Part shown: positions 1-6,157 of the stretch, in pieces | Numbering within the stretch: position 1 is the stretch's first letter | How the letters are laid out: each line of letters opens with the position of its first letter | Source: an uncultured Bacilli bacterium | GTDB lineage: Bacteria; Bacillota_I; Bacilli_A; RF39; UBA660 | Assembly (NCBI GenBank): GCA_947630935.1 | Contig: CANRJL010000052.1 | Coordinates: 1-7,318, forward strand | Reading direction: 5' to 3' | DNA: 7,318 bases | The notes under the pieces: model-generated | What the model was told of the DNA's origin: nothing | The model's database searches: none | What the model saw: the letters and a program-made list of their open reading frames with translations, nothing else | Position numbers and translations under genes: made by a program

Positions 1-274
1 AATCTAAATCATCTTGAATAACTAAAATATCTTCAATATCAATATGATAATAATTTACCACAAGGCCAACAGCTATACCCGATAAATTCATATAAGTCGT
101 TGGTTTAATAATTATAAATTTATTATTTTGATATTCGCCTTGACAAACATAAGCTTGAAATTTTTTTTCTAATGAAAAATTTACATCAAAATTATCGGCA
201 ATCATAAACCCAATATTATGTCTCGTATTTAAATATTCTTTACCAACATTGCCAAGTGCTACAATTAACTTCAT
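1..274 (-). CDS. pth: Peptidyl-tRNA hydrolase, N-terminal part (runs off the window)
   Basis: Pth cleaves the ester bond of peptidyl-tRNAs released early from ribosomes and recycles the tRNA in the cytoplasm. The 91 visible residues start MKLIVALGN and follow the family closely: GN at 8-9, TRHNIGF at 17-23, PTTYMNLSG at 58-66 and QDDLD at 87-91. By comparison with E. coli Pth these supply the catalytic Asn9, His19, Asn63 and Asp88. The usual GNPG loop reads GNVG here (Val10), a small oddity next to the active-site Asn. The ATG lies 2 nt after the trmN6 stop, so the gene is probably translated from the same mRNA; an AAGGGA stretch inside the end of trmN6 may serve as ribosome site. In Bacillus subtilis pth (spoVC) is not next to yabB, so this adjacency is a rearrangement. 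The C-terminal half lies beyond position 1. Identification is near certain. Confidence 0.95.
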   Translation of the reverse strand, partial: MKLIVALGNVGKEYLNTRHNIGFMIADNFDVNFSLEKKFQAYVCQGEYQNNKFIIIKPTTYMNLSGIAVGLVVNYYHIDIEDILVIQDDLD

Positions 275-276
275 GT

Positions 277-993
277 TTATCTATCCCTTCTAAATAAATT
301 TTGATATGTAGTTAATTTACTAATATTTATCCCGGGTCTTACTTTAACTCCAAATCTTCCATCTTTCATAAAACTTATTAATACCATCACAGCATTTTCA
401 TTATCTTTAGAATAAATAAGTTGTATTTCTTTAGCAGCCAAATTATATTGGCGAGCTAAAACTAAAATTTCATCTAACCGTTCTGGAATATGCACTAAAT
501 AAAAACGCCCTTTTGTACGTAACATTTTACTTGCTATTTCTAATAGAGATTTTAAGTCAATAAATATTTCATGACGAGCTATTTTCTTTAAGTCATTTTG
601 ATTAACATGACTATCACTATGATAAGGAAAATAAGGAGGATTACAAAGGATAACATCAAAGCTTTCTTCTTCAAAATAATTCCTGATATTCTTTATATCA
701 TCACATATATAAGTTATTTTATCTTCTAAATTATTTTCTTTTAAAGAAAGAACTGCTAAATCATAAATATCTTTTTGAAGTTCTATTCCTATAATATTTT
801 TATTTGTTTTCCAAGTTAAAATTGTTGGAATTACACCATTACCAGTACATAAATCTAAAATCTTATTTTCATTTTTTCTTATCTCTGCAAACTCTGCTAA
901 TAAAATTGAATCTAAAGAAAATTTAAATGCTTTATCAAATTGATACAATTTTAAATTAGGATAATCAAATAACCAATTAAGTTCCCTTTTCAT
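277..993 (-). CDS. trmN6: tRNA1(Val) (adenine-N6)-methyltransferase family protein (TrmN6/YabB)
   Basis: This is a class I SAM-dependent methyltransferase of the TrmN6/YabB family, which in E. coli methylates N6 of A37 in tRNA1(Val). In the 238-residue protein, motif I (SAM binding) is LDLCTGNGV at 46-54, an acidic ribose-binding Glu follows at 71 (IGIEL), and motif IV is NPPY at 118-121, typical of N6-adenine methyltransferases. The N-terminal FKFSLDSILLAEF stretch (23-35) matches the family's substrate-side helix. Length agrees with B. subtilis YabB (about 247 aa). The ATG at 993 overlaps the end of ricT by 17 nt in another frame, which points to translational coupling; only a weak GGA precedes it. 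The pair ricT-trmN6 mirrors yaaT-(yabA)-yabB of Bacillus, except that yabA is missing. The exact tRNA substrate in this organism is not shown by the sequence. Confidence 0.88.
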   Translation of the reverse strand: MKRELNWLFDYPNLKLYQFDKAFKFSLDSILLAEFAEIRKNENKILDLCTGNGVIPTILTWKTNKNIIGIELQKDIYDLAVLSLKENNLEDKITYICDDIKNIRNYFEEESFDVILCNPPYFPYHSDSHVNQNDLKKIARHEIFIDLKSLLEIASKMLRTKGRFYLVHIPERLDEILVLARQYNLAAKEIQLIYSKDNENAVMVLISFMKDGRFGVKVRPGINISKLTTYQNLFRRDR

Positions 994-1768
994 TATCCAA
1001 AACTACTTCCTTAACATCATCATCAACTATGACTTTATATCTTCTTCTTAAAACATCAACACTTATAACTTGTCCAGTTTTATCCTTATATTTAACATTT
1101 TCACCAACAAATGGTAAACCTTTACTACATTCTAAATAATTATCTTCTTCATACGCTAAACAGCATAATAATCTACCACAACAGCCATTAATTTTAGACG
1201 GATTTAAAGACAAATTCTGGTCTTTAGCCATATTAATAGAAACCGTATCTAAATGACTTAAAAAAGACGCACAACATAACTTTTTGCCACACATTCCTAT
1301 GCCACCTACCATTGATGCTTTATCTCTAGCTCCAATTTGTCTTAATTCAATTCTAGTTTTATAAATACCAGCCAAACGTTTAGCTAATTCTCGAAAATCT
1401 ACTCGGTCATCGGCATAAAAATTTAATAACAACTGCCTGCGGTCAAAAGTAAAATCACCATTTACAAAATGCATATTTAAATTTAATGAATTACTAATTT
1501 TTTGAGCATTCTTAAGAGCTTCATCACAATCACGCAAATTAATCAAATATTGTTCATAATCTTTCTTTGTGGCTACCCTTACTATTTCTTTTAAATCTTC
1601 CTTTATTAAATTAGCTTCTTCTTTTGAAACTTTTTTAACAACTTTAGCCAATTGATCACCACGATTTGTCTGAACAATAACGTTAATACAATTATCAATT
1701 TTTAAATTGCGACCATTAAAATAATAAATTTTCCCTTGGTCTTTGTAAACTACACCATAAATATTCAT
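977..1768 (-). CDS. ricT: PSP1-domain protein RicT (YaaT), RNase Y specificity factor
   Basis: RicT (YaaT) is a cytoplasmic protein that in B. subtilis forms the Y-complex with RicA and RicF and steers RNase Y in mRNA maturation; the complex carries [4Fe-4S] clusters. The 263-residue protein has the PSP1 core, including a GARDKASMVGGIG stretch at 146-158. It also has the diagnostic cysteines: C160 and C165-C166 in MCGKKLCC, C196-C197 and C202-C203 in GCCGRLLCC, and C214. All expected cluster-binding positions therefore look intact. Start: the ATG at 1768 is preceded by AGGTGAT at a suitable distance, and this site overlaps the holB stop codon 8 nt upstream. The order holB-ricT-trmN6 is the classic Bacillota arrangement. 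RicA and RicF genes are not in the window. Confidence 0.93.
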   Translation of the reverse strand: MNIYGVVYKDQGKIYYFNGRNLKIDNCINVIVQTNRGDQLAKVVKKVSKEEANLIKEDLKEIVRVATKKDYEQYLINLRDCDEALKNAQKISNSLNLNMHFVNGDFTFDRRQLLLNFYADDRVDFRELAKRLAGIYKTRIELRQIGARDKASMVGGIGMCGKKLCCASFLSHLDTVSINMAKDQNLSLNPSKINGCCGRLLCCLAYEEDNYLECSKGLPFVGENVKYKDKTGQVISVDVLRRRYKVIVDDDVKEVVLDNEKGT

Positions 1769-1776
1769 TAAATCAC

Positions 1777-2607
1777 CTACATTTCCAAAATAAAACGATC
1801 AAATATAAATTGCAAATTTACATTATATTCTAACGCATTAAGTATTTCAACAATTAAATTCATTCTCTTTAAAAAATATTTAATATCTTTTTCTAACAAA
1901 AAAGTCAATTTCTGAATAACATTTCGTTTATTTTCAACTTTAGAATCATAAATATCTTTATAAATATCAAAAACATATTGAAAAAAAGATATATATTTTT
2001 GTTTATCATCAAGAACTGGAATTACCGAATTTTTACAAAAAAATAATGCATTATCATGAGCAGTTTCAACTTCAAATACAAAAGAAATAGCCAAATCTTT
2101 ACAATTTTCATCTAATGATTTTGAAACTGAATCTGTTGAAACAAAAAGTTGGCAACGACTTTTAATAGTATCTATAACATTTTCTTTATTATTTGTAATA
2201 AAAAAACCAATGATTCCTTCTTCAGGCTCTTCTAAAAATTTCAACATTGTATTTGCTGAAGATGCATTTAAACATTCAGCATTTAAAATAATATACATGT
2301 TATAAACAGAAAAAATAGGCTTAGTTTGAAAACTTTTTTTTAAAGAAAGAATCTGTTCTTTTTTAATAAAAGAACCATCTGGACGTATAATAACTAAATT
2401 TGGTAATTGCTTTGATTCAATTAAATGACAGCGATTACATTCATTGCATCCCTCTTTATACGTATTTTCACAATTAATCTCTTGGATAAACTTTAAAACT
2501 TTATTTAAACACTCCTCCTGGTTATTTGTTTCAAGCAAAAAAGCATGACCTAATTTGTGCTCATGAAATTGTTCCTTCAATAAATAAAAAGCATCATTAA
2601 GCTTCAC
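1777..2607 (-). CDS. holB: DNA polymerase III subunit delta' (clamp-loader)
   Basis: HolB is the delta' subunit of the DnaX clamp-loader complex that opens the beta sliding clamp and puts it on primed DNA. The 276-residue protein has the AAA+ fold without ATPase residues, as expected of delta': HAFLLETNNQEE at 21-32 replaces Walker A, and LNAECLNASSANTMLKFLEEP at 108-128 is the degenerate Walker B region. The sensor-1/arginine-finger motif SRC is kept at 150-152. Four cysteines (46, 54, 57, 60) form the small zinc module shared with DnaX. The C-terminal third is divergent. The start is GTG at 2607, with GTGAGG ending 4 nt before it, a slightly close spacing. It follows the bofA-like gene by 17 nt. 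Bacillus has tmk, yaaQ and yaaR upstream of holB; these are absent here. Confidence 0.93.
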   Translation of the reverse strand: MKLNDAFYLLKEQFHEHKLGHAFLLETNNQEECLNKVLKFIQEINCENTYKEGCNECNRCHLIESKQLPNLVIIRPDGSFIKKEQILSLKKSFQTKPIFSVYNMYIILNAECLNASSANTMLKFLEEPEEGIIGFFITNNKENVIDTIKSRCQLFVSTDSVSKSLDENCKDLAISFVFEVETAHDNALFFCKNSVIPVLDDKQKYISFFQYVFDIYKDIYDSKVENKRNVIQKLTFLLEKDIKYFLKRMNLIVEILNALEYNVNLQFIFDRFILEM

Positions 2608-2624
2608 AAAACCTCACCTAACTA

Positions 2625-2813
2625 CTATTTTACAATAAAAAACATAATAATTAAAGAGGCAAGACCAGGTAAACCAAGAAAAGTTGTAATTCCGACAGTA
2701 AATAAATTTATAGGAATATAAACATGCAATGAACTTACTAAATAATTTAAACCATAAAGTAATAAAAAGGCAAAAACAACATTTCGTAAAAATTTAAATA
2801 TTTTCTTGACCAT
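2625..2813 (-). CDS. Small BofA-family membrane protein
   Basis: This is a 62-residue, two-helix membrane protein. The C-terminal half contains HVYIPINLFTVG (30-41) and FLGLPGLASL (45-54). These match the signature of BofA, the B. subtilis inhibitor of pro-sigma-K processing, whose tail reads similarly (VPINL...GILGIPGIAAL from memory). Probable membrane segments are about 11-29 and 37-60, after a basic start (MVKKIFKFLR). It is shorter than BofA (87 aa), lacking one N-terminal segment. An ATG 12 nt further upstream (2825) is possible but has no ribosome site, while ATG 2813 has GAGGG 5 nt before it, so the shorter form was chosen. Position after recR is the same as in Bacillus, where yaaL lies between them. 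The family assignment is fairly sure. The sporulation role is not shown, and the protein may do something else in this lineage. It ends with a double stop, TAGTAG. Confidence 0.75.
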   Translation of the reverse strand: MVKKIFKFLRNVVFAFLLLYGLNYLVSSLHVYIPINLFTVGITTFLGLPGLASLIIMFFIVK

Positions 2814-2818
2814 ATTAT

Positions 2819-2823
2819 CCCTC
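2819..2823 (-). promoter_or_regulatory. Ribosome binding site that sets the bofA-like start
   Basis: GAGGG on the minus strand, followed by ATAAT and then ATG at 2813. The upstream in-frame ATG at 2825-2823 overlaps this site and has only T/A-rich DNA before it, so 2813 is the better start. Confidence 0.65.
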
Positions 2824-2850
2824 ATTAAAATATATGTAAAAAAAGAAAAC

Positions 2851-3456
2851 TTATTCTGAAATAGTTTTCCGATCTTCCAAAGCTTTATCCAAAGTAATAG
2901 TATCTAAATAATCAATTTCTGCTCCAATAGGAAGCCCATAAGACAAACGTGAAATCTTAACTGAAGTATTTTCAAATTTTTTCTTTATATATAAGGTTGT
3001 AGTTTCCCCTTCTATTGACGATTTTAAAGCTAATATTAATTCTGGTTTTTCTAAATTTTTTACTCGATTTACCAAAGAAGAAAAATTAATATCATCTACT
3101 CCAATATCCATAATAGGTGATAAAAGACCATTCAAAACATGATAAACTCCCCGATAATTCCCAGCCCTCTCAAAAGCTAAAGCGCTTTTATAATCTTCAA
3201 TAACACAAATAAGATTATGATTCCGAGAATCATCATCACAAATATCACAAACATTTTTATTAGTAATTTGGCCACATATAGAACAAGGATGCAAATTCTT
3301 TTTACTATTTAATAAATCAACACTTACCGTTTCTAAATATTCCAAAGGCATATCCAAAATAGCCAAGGCTAATCTTTCAGCACTTTTTTCACCTATACCC
3401 GGTAATTTCTTAAAAAAATCAATTAAACGCTCTAACTCTATCGGATATAATTTCAT
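2851..3456 (-). CDS. recR: Recombination mediator protein RecR
   Basis: RecR works with RecO (and RecF) to load RecA on single-stranded DNA during gap repair. The 201-residue protein has the complete family layout. The helix-hairpin-helix is LPGIGEKSAERLA at 18-30. The C4 zinc finger has C58, C61, C70 and C73 (HPCSIC...VCDIC). The Toprim domain runs from about 82 to 175, starting at ICVIEDYKSALAFE, and continues into a SIEGETTTLYI stretch and a GLPIGAEIDYLD stretch that match the RecR C-terminal region. The length equals that of B. subtilis RecR (about 198). The ATG comes 1 nt after the ebfC stop (TAA-G-ATG), so translation is probably coupled; no strong ribosome site is seen. The ebfC-recR pairing is conserved across bacteria. 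Confidence 0.97.
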   Translation of the reverse strand: MKLYPIELERLIDFFKKLPGIGEKSAERLALAILDMPLEYLETVSVDLLNSKKNLHPCSICGQITNKNVCDICDDDSRNHNLICVIEDYKSALAFERAGNYRGVYHVLNGLLSPIMDIGVDDINFSSLVNRVKNLEKPELILALKSSIEGETTTLYIKKKFENTSVKISRLSYGLPIGAEIDYLDTITLDKALEDRKTISE

Positions 3457-3457
3457 C

Positions 3458-3754
3458 TTACATCAAACCATCAAGCATTCCAGCATATTGACCCATTTTA
3501 CTTTCATATTCTACTTCAATTTTTTTAAGAGCATCTTTAACAGCTAAAACAATAAAATCTTGTAACATTTCAATATCATCAGGAGCTAGACTTTCTTTTT
3601 TAATTTTACAAGATAACATCTCTTTTGAACCATTTAAAGTTACTTCTACCCACTCATAATTACCTATAAACGTCTCTTTGATAATTTCATCTTTCTTTGC
3701 TTGTAAATCACGTTGCATTTTCTGAGCTTGTTGCATTATTTTTTGCATATTCAT
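3458..3754 (-). CDS. ebfC: Nucleoid-associated protein, YbaB/EbfC family
   Basis: This is a small DNA-binding protein of the YbaB/EbfC family (YaaK in B. subtilis), a homodimer that binds DNA with limited specificity. The 98-residue sequence has the usual Met/Gln/Lys-rich N-terminal helix (MNMQKIMQQAQKMQRDLQAK), then KETFIG at 26-31, a central VEVTLNG strand (36-42) and a SLAPDDIEMLQDFIVLAVKDAL segment (55-76) typical of the family. It is slightly shorter than the 107-aa Bacillus protein. The ATG at 3754 lies 9 nt after the dnaX stop, with TAGGA about 7 nt upstream; the in-frame ATG at 3748 is an alternative. The order dnaX-ebfC-recR is one of the best conserved gene triplets in bacteria and supports the call. 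Confidence 0.94.
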   Translation of the reverse strand: MNMQKIMQQAQKMQRDLQAKKDEIIKETFIGNYEWVEVTLNGSKEMLSCKIKKESLAPDDIEMLQDFIVLAVKDALKKIEVEYESKMGQYAGMLDGLM

Positions 3755-3763
3755 AATAATTTC

Positions 3764-5410
3764 CTATCCTTTCTCAATTATTTGAATCTTATCACTATTA
3801 AATAATTCCTTAGCAAAAGATTCCAATTGTGAATCTCGATCAGGTTTCAAAATATCTAAATTAGATTCATCAATTACTTCATATTTTACACCATTTTTTA
3901 AATTTTGAATATACTCTTGTTTCAAAAGATTCCATTCTTGATTACTAAGAGCAATTATTGCTATTTTTTTAGAAAATAAAGGCACCAACTGTTTTTCAAT
4001 ATCAACCAGATTGCAATTTATTAAATCAGCAGTACTTTTCAAAGGAGTTGCCAAAATAATAATATTATCTCCTCCAGCCACAATTTTAGAATCTTCCAAA
4101 AATGACTGAAAATCACTAGACAAATAAGTAGAAACATCTTTAAAAAGTTCTTGATATTTTTTCAATAAGTCTTTCTTTGCCAAAGCCAAACAATTATTTA
4201 TCCTAATTTTCTTTAATTTATTAAGATAATGTTCTTTTTGCTCATCAGCAAGCCTTTCTTCAGGAGAAGATGTCGCCAAATCAGCTATTTTATTTTCTTG
4301 ATTTTCCTTAATTAACTCATCATCACTGGCCATTTTAACTGTATTAAATACTTTTTCTTCTTTTCTTTCTAAAGAATTACCACAATCAGATTTCATATAA
4401 TTTAATAAAACTACTTTTATAAGCAAATAAGGATTTATATAAATATTAATTTTATTCATACAATCATTTAAATCAAAAACTAAATTTTTAACATCTTCAT
4501 AACTAAGCACTGCCTTAAAAGTACCTTGTTTTATTGAAATAGCTTTTAAAATTAATTCAGAAATTAACTTTTTAATAAAAACCTTATAATCACTAGAACT
4601 AACTTCTAAATCATGCAGTCCTTTAATAACTGAATTTATATCATTTTTAAAAAAAGCATCAATAAAATTCCGAATAAACAAAGAACTAATAGACCCATAA
4701 TTCAGCAAAATTTTATCAATAGTAATTGGTTCTTTGTCACTCGATAATTGGTCTAATAAAGATAGTGCATCCCTCAAACCACCTTCTGACAAATAAGCAA
4801 TTTCTTCTAAAGCATCATCAGTAATCGAAATTTTTTCTTTTTCACATATATCTTTTAATTGTTCTTTGATAATATCAATTGCTACTTTTTGAAAATTAAA
4901 TCTTTGACAACGAGATAAAATAGTTATAGGAACACTTTCAACATTTGTAGTAGCCATAATAAATATTGCGTGCTTAGGCGGTTCTTCCAAAGTAAGTAAC
5001 AAAGCATTAAAAGCACTTGGTGTCATCATATGAACTTCATCAATAATATAAATTTTATAACGACTTTCACTAGGCGCAATTTTTACATTGTTAATAAGTT
5101 CTCTAATATCATCTACGCCATTATTAGAAGCCGCATCAATTTCAATAATATCAGAACTATTATTAAAATTTAAACAACTAGGACATTTACCACATGCTTC
5201 CCCTTGAACTCTATGTTCACAATTAATAGTCTTAGCAAACACCTTTGCCGTACTTGTTTTCCCAGTACCCCTAGGACCTGTAAACAAATAGGCATGCGAA
5301 ATTTTATCATTAATAATCGCATTTTTTAACATTGTAATTGTATAATCTTGACCCACAATTTTTTCAAAAGAAGTTGGACGATACTTCCTATACAACACCT
5401 TATATTCCAC
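3764..5410 (-). CDS. dnaX: DNA polymerase III subunits gamma/tau (DnaX)
   Basis: DnaX is the ATPase of the clamp loader and, as tau, links polymerase cores. From the chosen start the protein has 548 residues (B. subtilis: 563). Motifs in order are YRKYRP at 7-12, Walker A GPRGTGKT at 45-52, zinc-module cysteines 64, 73, 76 and 79, AASNNGVDDIRE just before Walker B (IIDEVH, D124-E125), and sensor/arginine-finger SRC in the ILSRCQRF stretch. The C-terminal part after about 340 is charged and divergent, as usual for tau. Start: a GTG at 5419 is also open, but its spacing to the only ribosome-site match (GAAAGGG, 5427-5421) is too short. GTG 5410 gives good spacing and makes the protein begin MEYKVLYRKYRP, aligning with MSYQALYRVFRP of Bacillus. 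A promoter of its own lies just upstream. It ends 9 nt before ebfC. Confidence 0.96.
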   Translation of the reverse strand: MEYKVLYRKYRPTSFEKIVGQDYTITMLKNAIINDKISHAYLFTGPRGTGKTSTAKVFAKTINCEHRVQGEACGKCPSCLNFNNSSDIIEIDAASNNGVDDIRELINNVKIAPSESRYKIYIIDEVHMMTPSAFNALLLTLEEPPKHAIFIMATTNVESVPITILSRCQRFNFQKVAIDIIKEQLKDICEKEKISITDDALEEIAYLSEGGLRDALSLLDQLSSDKEPITIDKILLNYGSISSLFIRNFIDAFFKNDINSVIKGLHDLEVSSSDYKVFIKKLISELILKAISIKQGTFKAVLSYEDVKNLVFDLNDCMNKINIYINPYLLIKVVLLNYMKSDCGNSLERKEEKVFNTVKMASDDELIKENQENKIADLATSSPEERLADEQKEHYLNKLKKIRINNCLALAKKDLLKKYQELFKDVSTYLSSDFQSFLEDSKIVAGGDNIIILATPLKSTADLINCNLVDIEKQLVPLFSKKIAIIALSNQEWNLLKQEYIQNLKNGVKYEVIDESNLDILKPDRDSQLESFAKELFNSDKIQIIEKG

Positions 5411-5420
5411 TGCAAACACG

Positions 5421-5427
5421 CCCTTTC
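5421..5427 (-). promoter_or_regulatory. Ribosome binding site of dnaX
   Basis: GAAAGGG on the minus strand matches the 5' part of the full anti-Shine-Dalgarno complement. Its last base is 10 nt before GTG 5410 and only 1 nt before GTG 5419, which favours 5410 as the start. Confidence 0.55.
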
Positions 5428-5433
5428 ATAAAG

Positions 5434-5442
5434 ATTATATCA
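5434..5442 (-). promoter_or_regulatory. Putative dnaX promoter (extended -10)
   Basis: The minus strand carries TGATATAAT, a perfect extended -10 (TG-N-TATAAT), in the 52-nt gap between tadA and dnaX. The place for a -35 box holds only a T-run (complement of A 5453-5462), so the extended -10 would have to carry recognition. Transcription would start near 5427, giving an almost leaderless mRNA with the ribosome site at its very 5' end. It would drive the dnaX-to-pth gene run. Confidence 0.5.
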
Positions 5443-5462
5443 TAATATTCATAAAAAAAAAA

Positions 5463-5885
5463 TTATCGTTTATCTTTAAAAAAATCAGCTAAAATATCAT
5501 GATACATTTGTTCGTCACTATGTTTACTTTCAGTAATTATTTTATGGAAACTCGTCTTCGAATACTCCTTTTTATAATCTAATTTATCTAATAAATAGTA
5601 AACAGAACGAATTCTGGATTGTTTAATAATTGTTTCACACATCGAACATGGTTTTAAAGTCACATACAGATCACAATCAGATAAATTCCAAGTCTTTAAA
5701 TAAGCTGATGCCAAAATAATAGCATTAATCTCAGCATGTCCTAAAATAGAACAATCTCTTTGCCTAGTATTATGCGACTGTGCAATTTTTTGTCCATTGT
5801 GCATAACCACTGCTCCAATAGGTACATCACCATGTTCCAAAGACTTTAAAGACTCTTTTATACACACATCTATAACATCATTCAT
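5463..5885 (-). CDS. tadA: tRNA-specific adenosine deaminase TadA (divergent)
   Basis: TadA converts A34 to inosine in tRNA-Arg(ACG). The 140-residue protein has the zinc deaminase layout: DVPIGAVV at 20-27, the HAE motif H50-A51-E52 (zinc ligand His and catalytic Glu) and PCSMC at 79-83 with zinc ligands C80 and C83, followed by SRIRSVYY. Departures from the usual TLEPCxMCAGA are clear: TLKPCSMCETI, and no GARD-like stretch after the second strand. It is therefore a divergent member, and a different nucleoside deaminase role cannot be excluded. Start: the frame stays open to 5978, but that extension overlaps the SRP RNA gene. ATG 5885 has a perfect GGAGG 5 nt upstream, so it is the start. 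Its position before dnaX matches Bacillus (tadA-scr-dnaX), with the RNA gene now on the other side. Confidence 0.85.
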   Translation of the reverse strand: MNDVIDVCIKESLKSLEHGDVPIGAVVMHNGQKIAQSHNTRQRDCSILGHAEINAIILASAYLKTWNLSDCDLYVTLKPCSMCETIIKQSRIRSVYYLLDKLDYKKEYSKTSFHKIITESKHSDEQMYHDILADFFKDKR

Positions 5886-5890
5886 AAAAA

Positions 5891-5895
5891 CCTCC
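5891..5895 (-). promoter_or_regulatory. Ribosome binding site of tadA
   Basis: A perfect GGAGG on the minus strand, 5 nt before ATG 5885. It sets the start and rules out the longer open frame reaching 5978. It lies only about 10 nt downstream of the SRP RNA 3' end, so tadA mRNA must come from read-through or processing of that transcript, or from an unseen promoter. Confidence 0.8.
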
Positions 5896-5899
5896 AAAT

Positions 5900-5911
5900 A
5901 AAAAAGTGCAC
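5900..5911 (-). terminator. U-run closing the SRP RNA gene (partial terminator)
   Basis: The 3' strand of the SRP RNA's closing stem (GTGCAC) runs directly into six T residues (5905-5900) on the minus strand. The RNA's own hairpin plus this U-run resembles an intrinsic terminator. tadA begins 15 nt later, so it is probably leaky or serves to define the RNA end. Confidence 0.55.
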
Positions 5912-5976
5912 ACAAATAGTGACTGATGTGGCTGCTATTTTCCAATCCTGACCAAATTACAGTATATCTGTTGCAC
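5906..5976 (-). ncRNA. ffs: Signal recognition particle RNA, small 4.5S/scRNA type
   Basis: This is the RNA of the signal recognition particle, which binds Ffh and targets membrane proteins. The minus strand carries the universally conserved domain IV: GG-TCAGG-ATT-GGAA-AAT-AGCAG-CC, that is, a closing GG/CC, the asymmetric Ffh-binding loop (CAGG / AGCAG), a 3-bp AUU/AAU stem and a GGAA tetraloop. Outside it ACUG pairs with CAGU, then ACAGAUA with UAUUUGU (one G·U pair), then GUGCA with UGCAC at the ends with one bulged G. This gives one long hairpin of about 71 nt with no Alu domain, like the E. coli and Mycoplasma forms and unlike the roughly 270-nt Bacillus scRNA. The 5' end is inferred from the -10 box 6 nt upstream, and the 3' end from the closing stem and U-run. 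The rest of the cluster lacks an SRP RNA between tadA and dnaX, where Bacillus has it. Confidence 0.93.
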
Positions 5977-5982
5977 AAAACA

Positions 5983-6011
5983 ATTATAGCATATAATTAA
6001 AAAAACTGCAA
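5983..6011 (-). promoter_or_regulatory. Promoter of the SRP RNA gene
   Basis: On the minus strand the -10 is TATAAT (5988-5983), extended to TGCTATAAT (from 5991). It is followed 6 nt later by G 5976, the base that starts the RNA's terminal stem. At the ideal 17-nt spacing upstream lies TTGCAG (6011-6006), a partial -35 that keeps the key TTG. It is the best promoter in the window, as expected for an abundant stable RNA. The parS site at 6022-6037 ends 10 bp upstream of the -35. Confidence 0.8.
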
Positions 6012-6021
6012 AGAAAAAATA

Positions 6022-6037
6022 TGTTTCACGTGAAACA
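6022..6037. promoter_or_regulatory. parS site 1 (ParB binding)
   Basis: Perfect TGTTTCACGTGAAACA, within an 18-bp palindrome at 6021-6038. It is the only copy next to the SRP RNA promoter and has no DnaA box before it, although its downstream AT tail matches copy 2. Confidence 0.93.
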
Positions 6038-6131
6038 TTGAATTTTTAAAATTTAAATATTAATCTAATTTTTTTACATTTTTTTATAATTTATTTATAA
6101 AAAATTTATTTTTTAAAATATTTATTAAAAG

Positions 6132-6140
6132 TTATACACA
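6132..6140 (+). promoter_or_regulatory. DnaA box in unit 2
   Basis: Exact TTATACACA (consensus TTATNCACA), separated by one A from parS site 2. Confidence 0.7.
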
Positions 6141-6141
6141 A

Positions 6142-6157
6142 TGTTTCACGTGAAACA
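6142..6157. promoter_or_regulatory. parS site 2 (ParB binding)
   Basis: Perfect TGTTTCACGTGAAACA, within an 18-bp palindrome at 6141-6158. It is preceded by an exact DnaA box and the TTTATTAAAAG leader (from 6121). Confidence 0.93.

Noticed and set aside
2297..2313. DnaA box-like TTATAAACA inside holB
   Set aside because: A single-mismatch match within coding sequence, isolated, and expected by chance in AT-rich DNA.
3964..3970. A-run of seven on the dnaX coding strand as a slippage site producing a short gamma form
   Set aside because: It lies near residue 480, far later than known gamma ends, and poly-A runs are common at this base composition; no stimulating hairpin is evident.
5453..5462. 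T-run after the tadA stop as an intrinsic terminator
   Set aside because: No stable hairpin precedes it, and the tadA tail is AT-rich without a matching inverted repeat.
5420..5462. SRP RNA between tadA and dnaX as in Bacillus
   Set aside because: The gap is only 52 nt and lacks the conserved domain IV; the RNA is upstream of tadA instead.
5886..5978. N-terminal extension of tadA by 31 residues (open frame to 5978)
   Set aside because: It overlaps the SRP RNA gene, has no ribosome site and no family similarity; ATG 5885 has a perfect GGAGG.
6021..6038. Rho-independent terminators formed by each parS palindrome
   Set aside because: None is followed by a clean T-run on either strand directly after the hairpin; the motif is explained by ParB binding.
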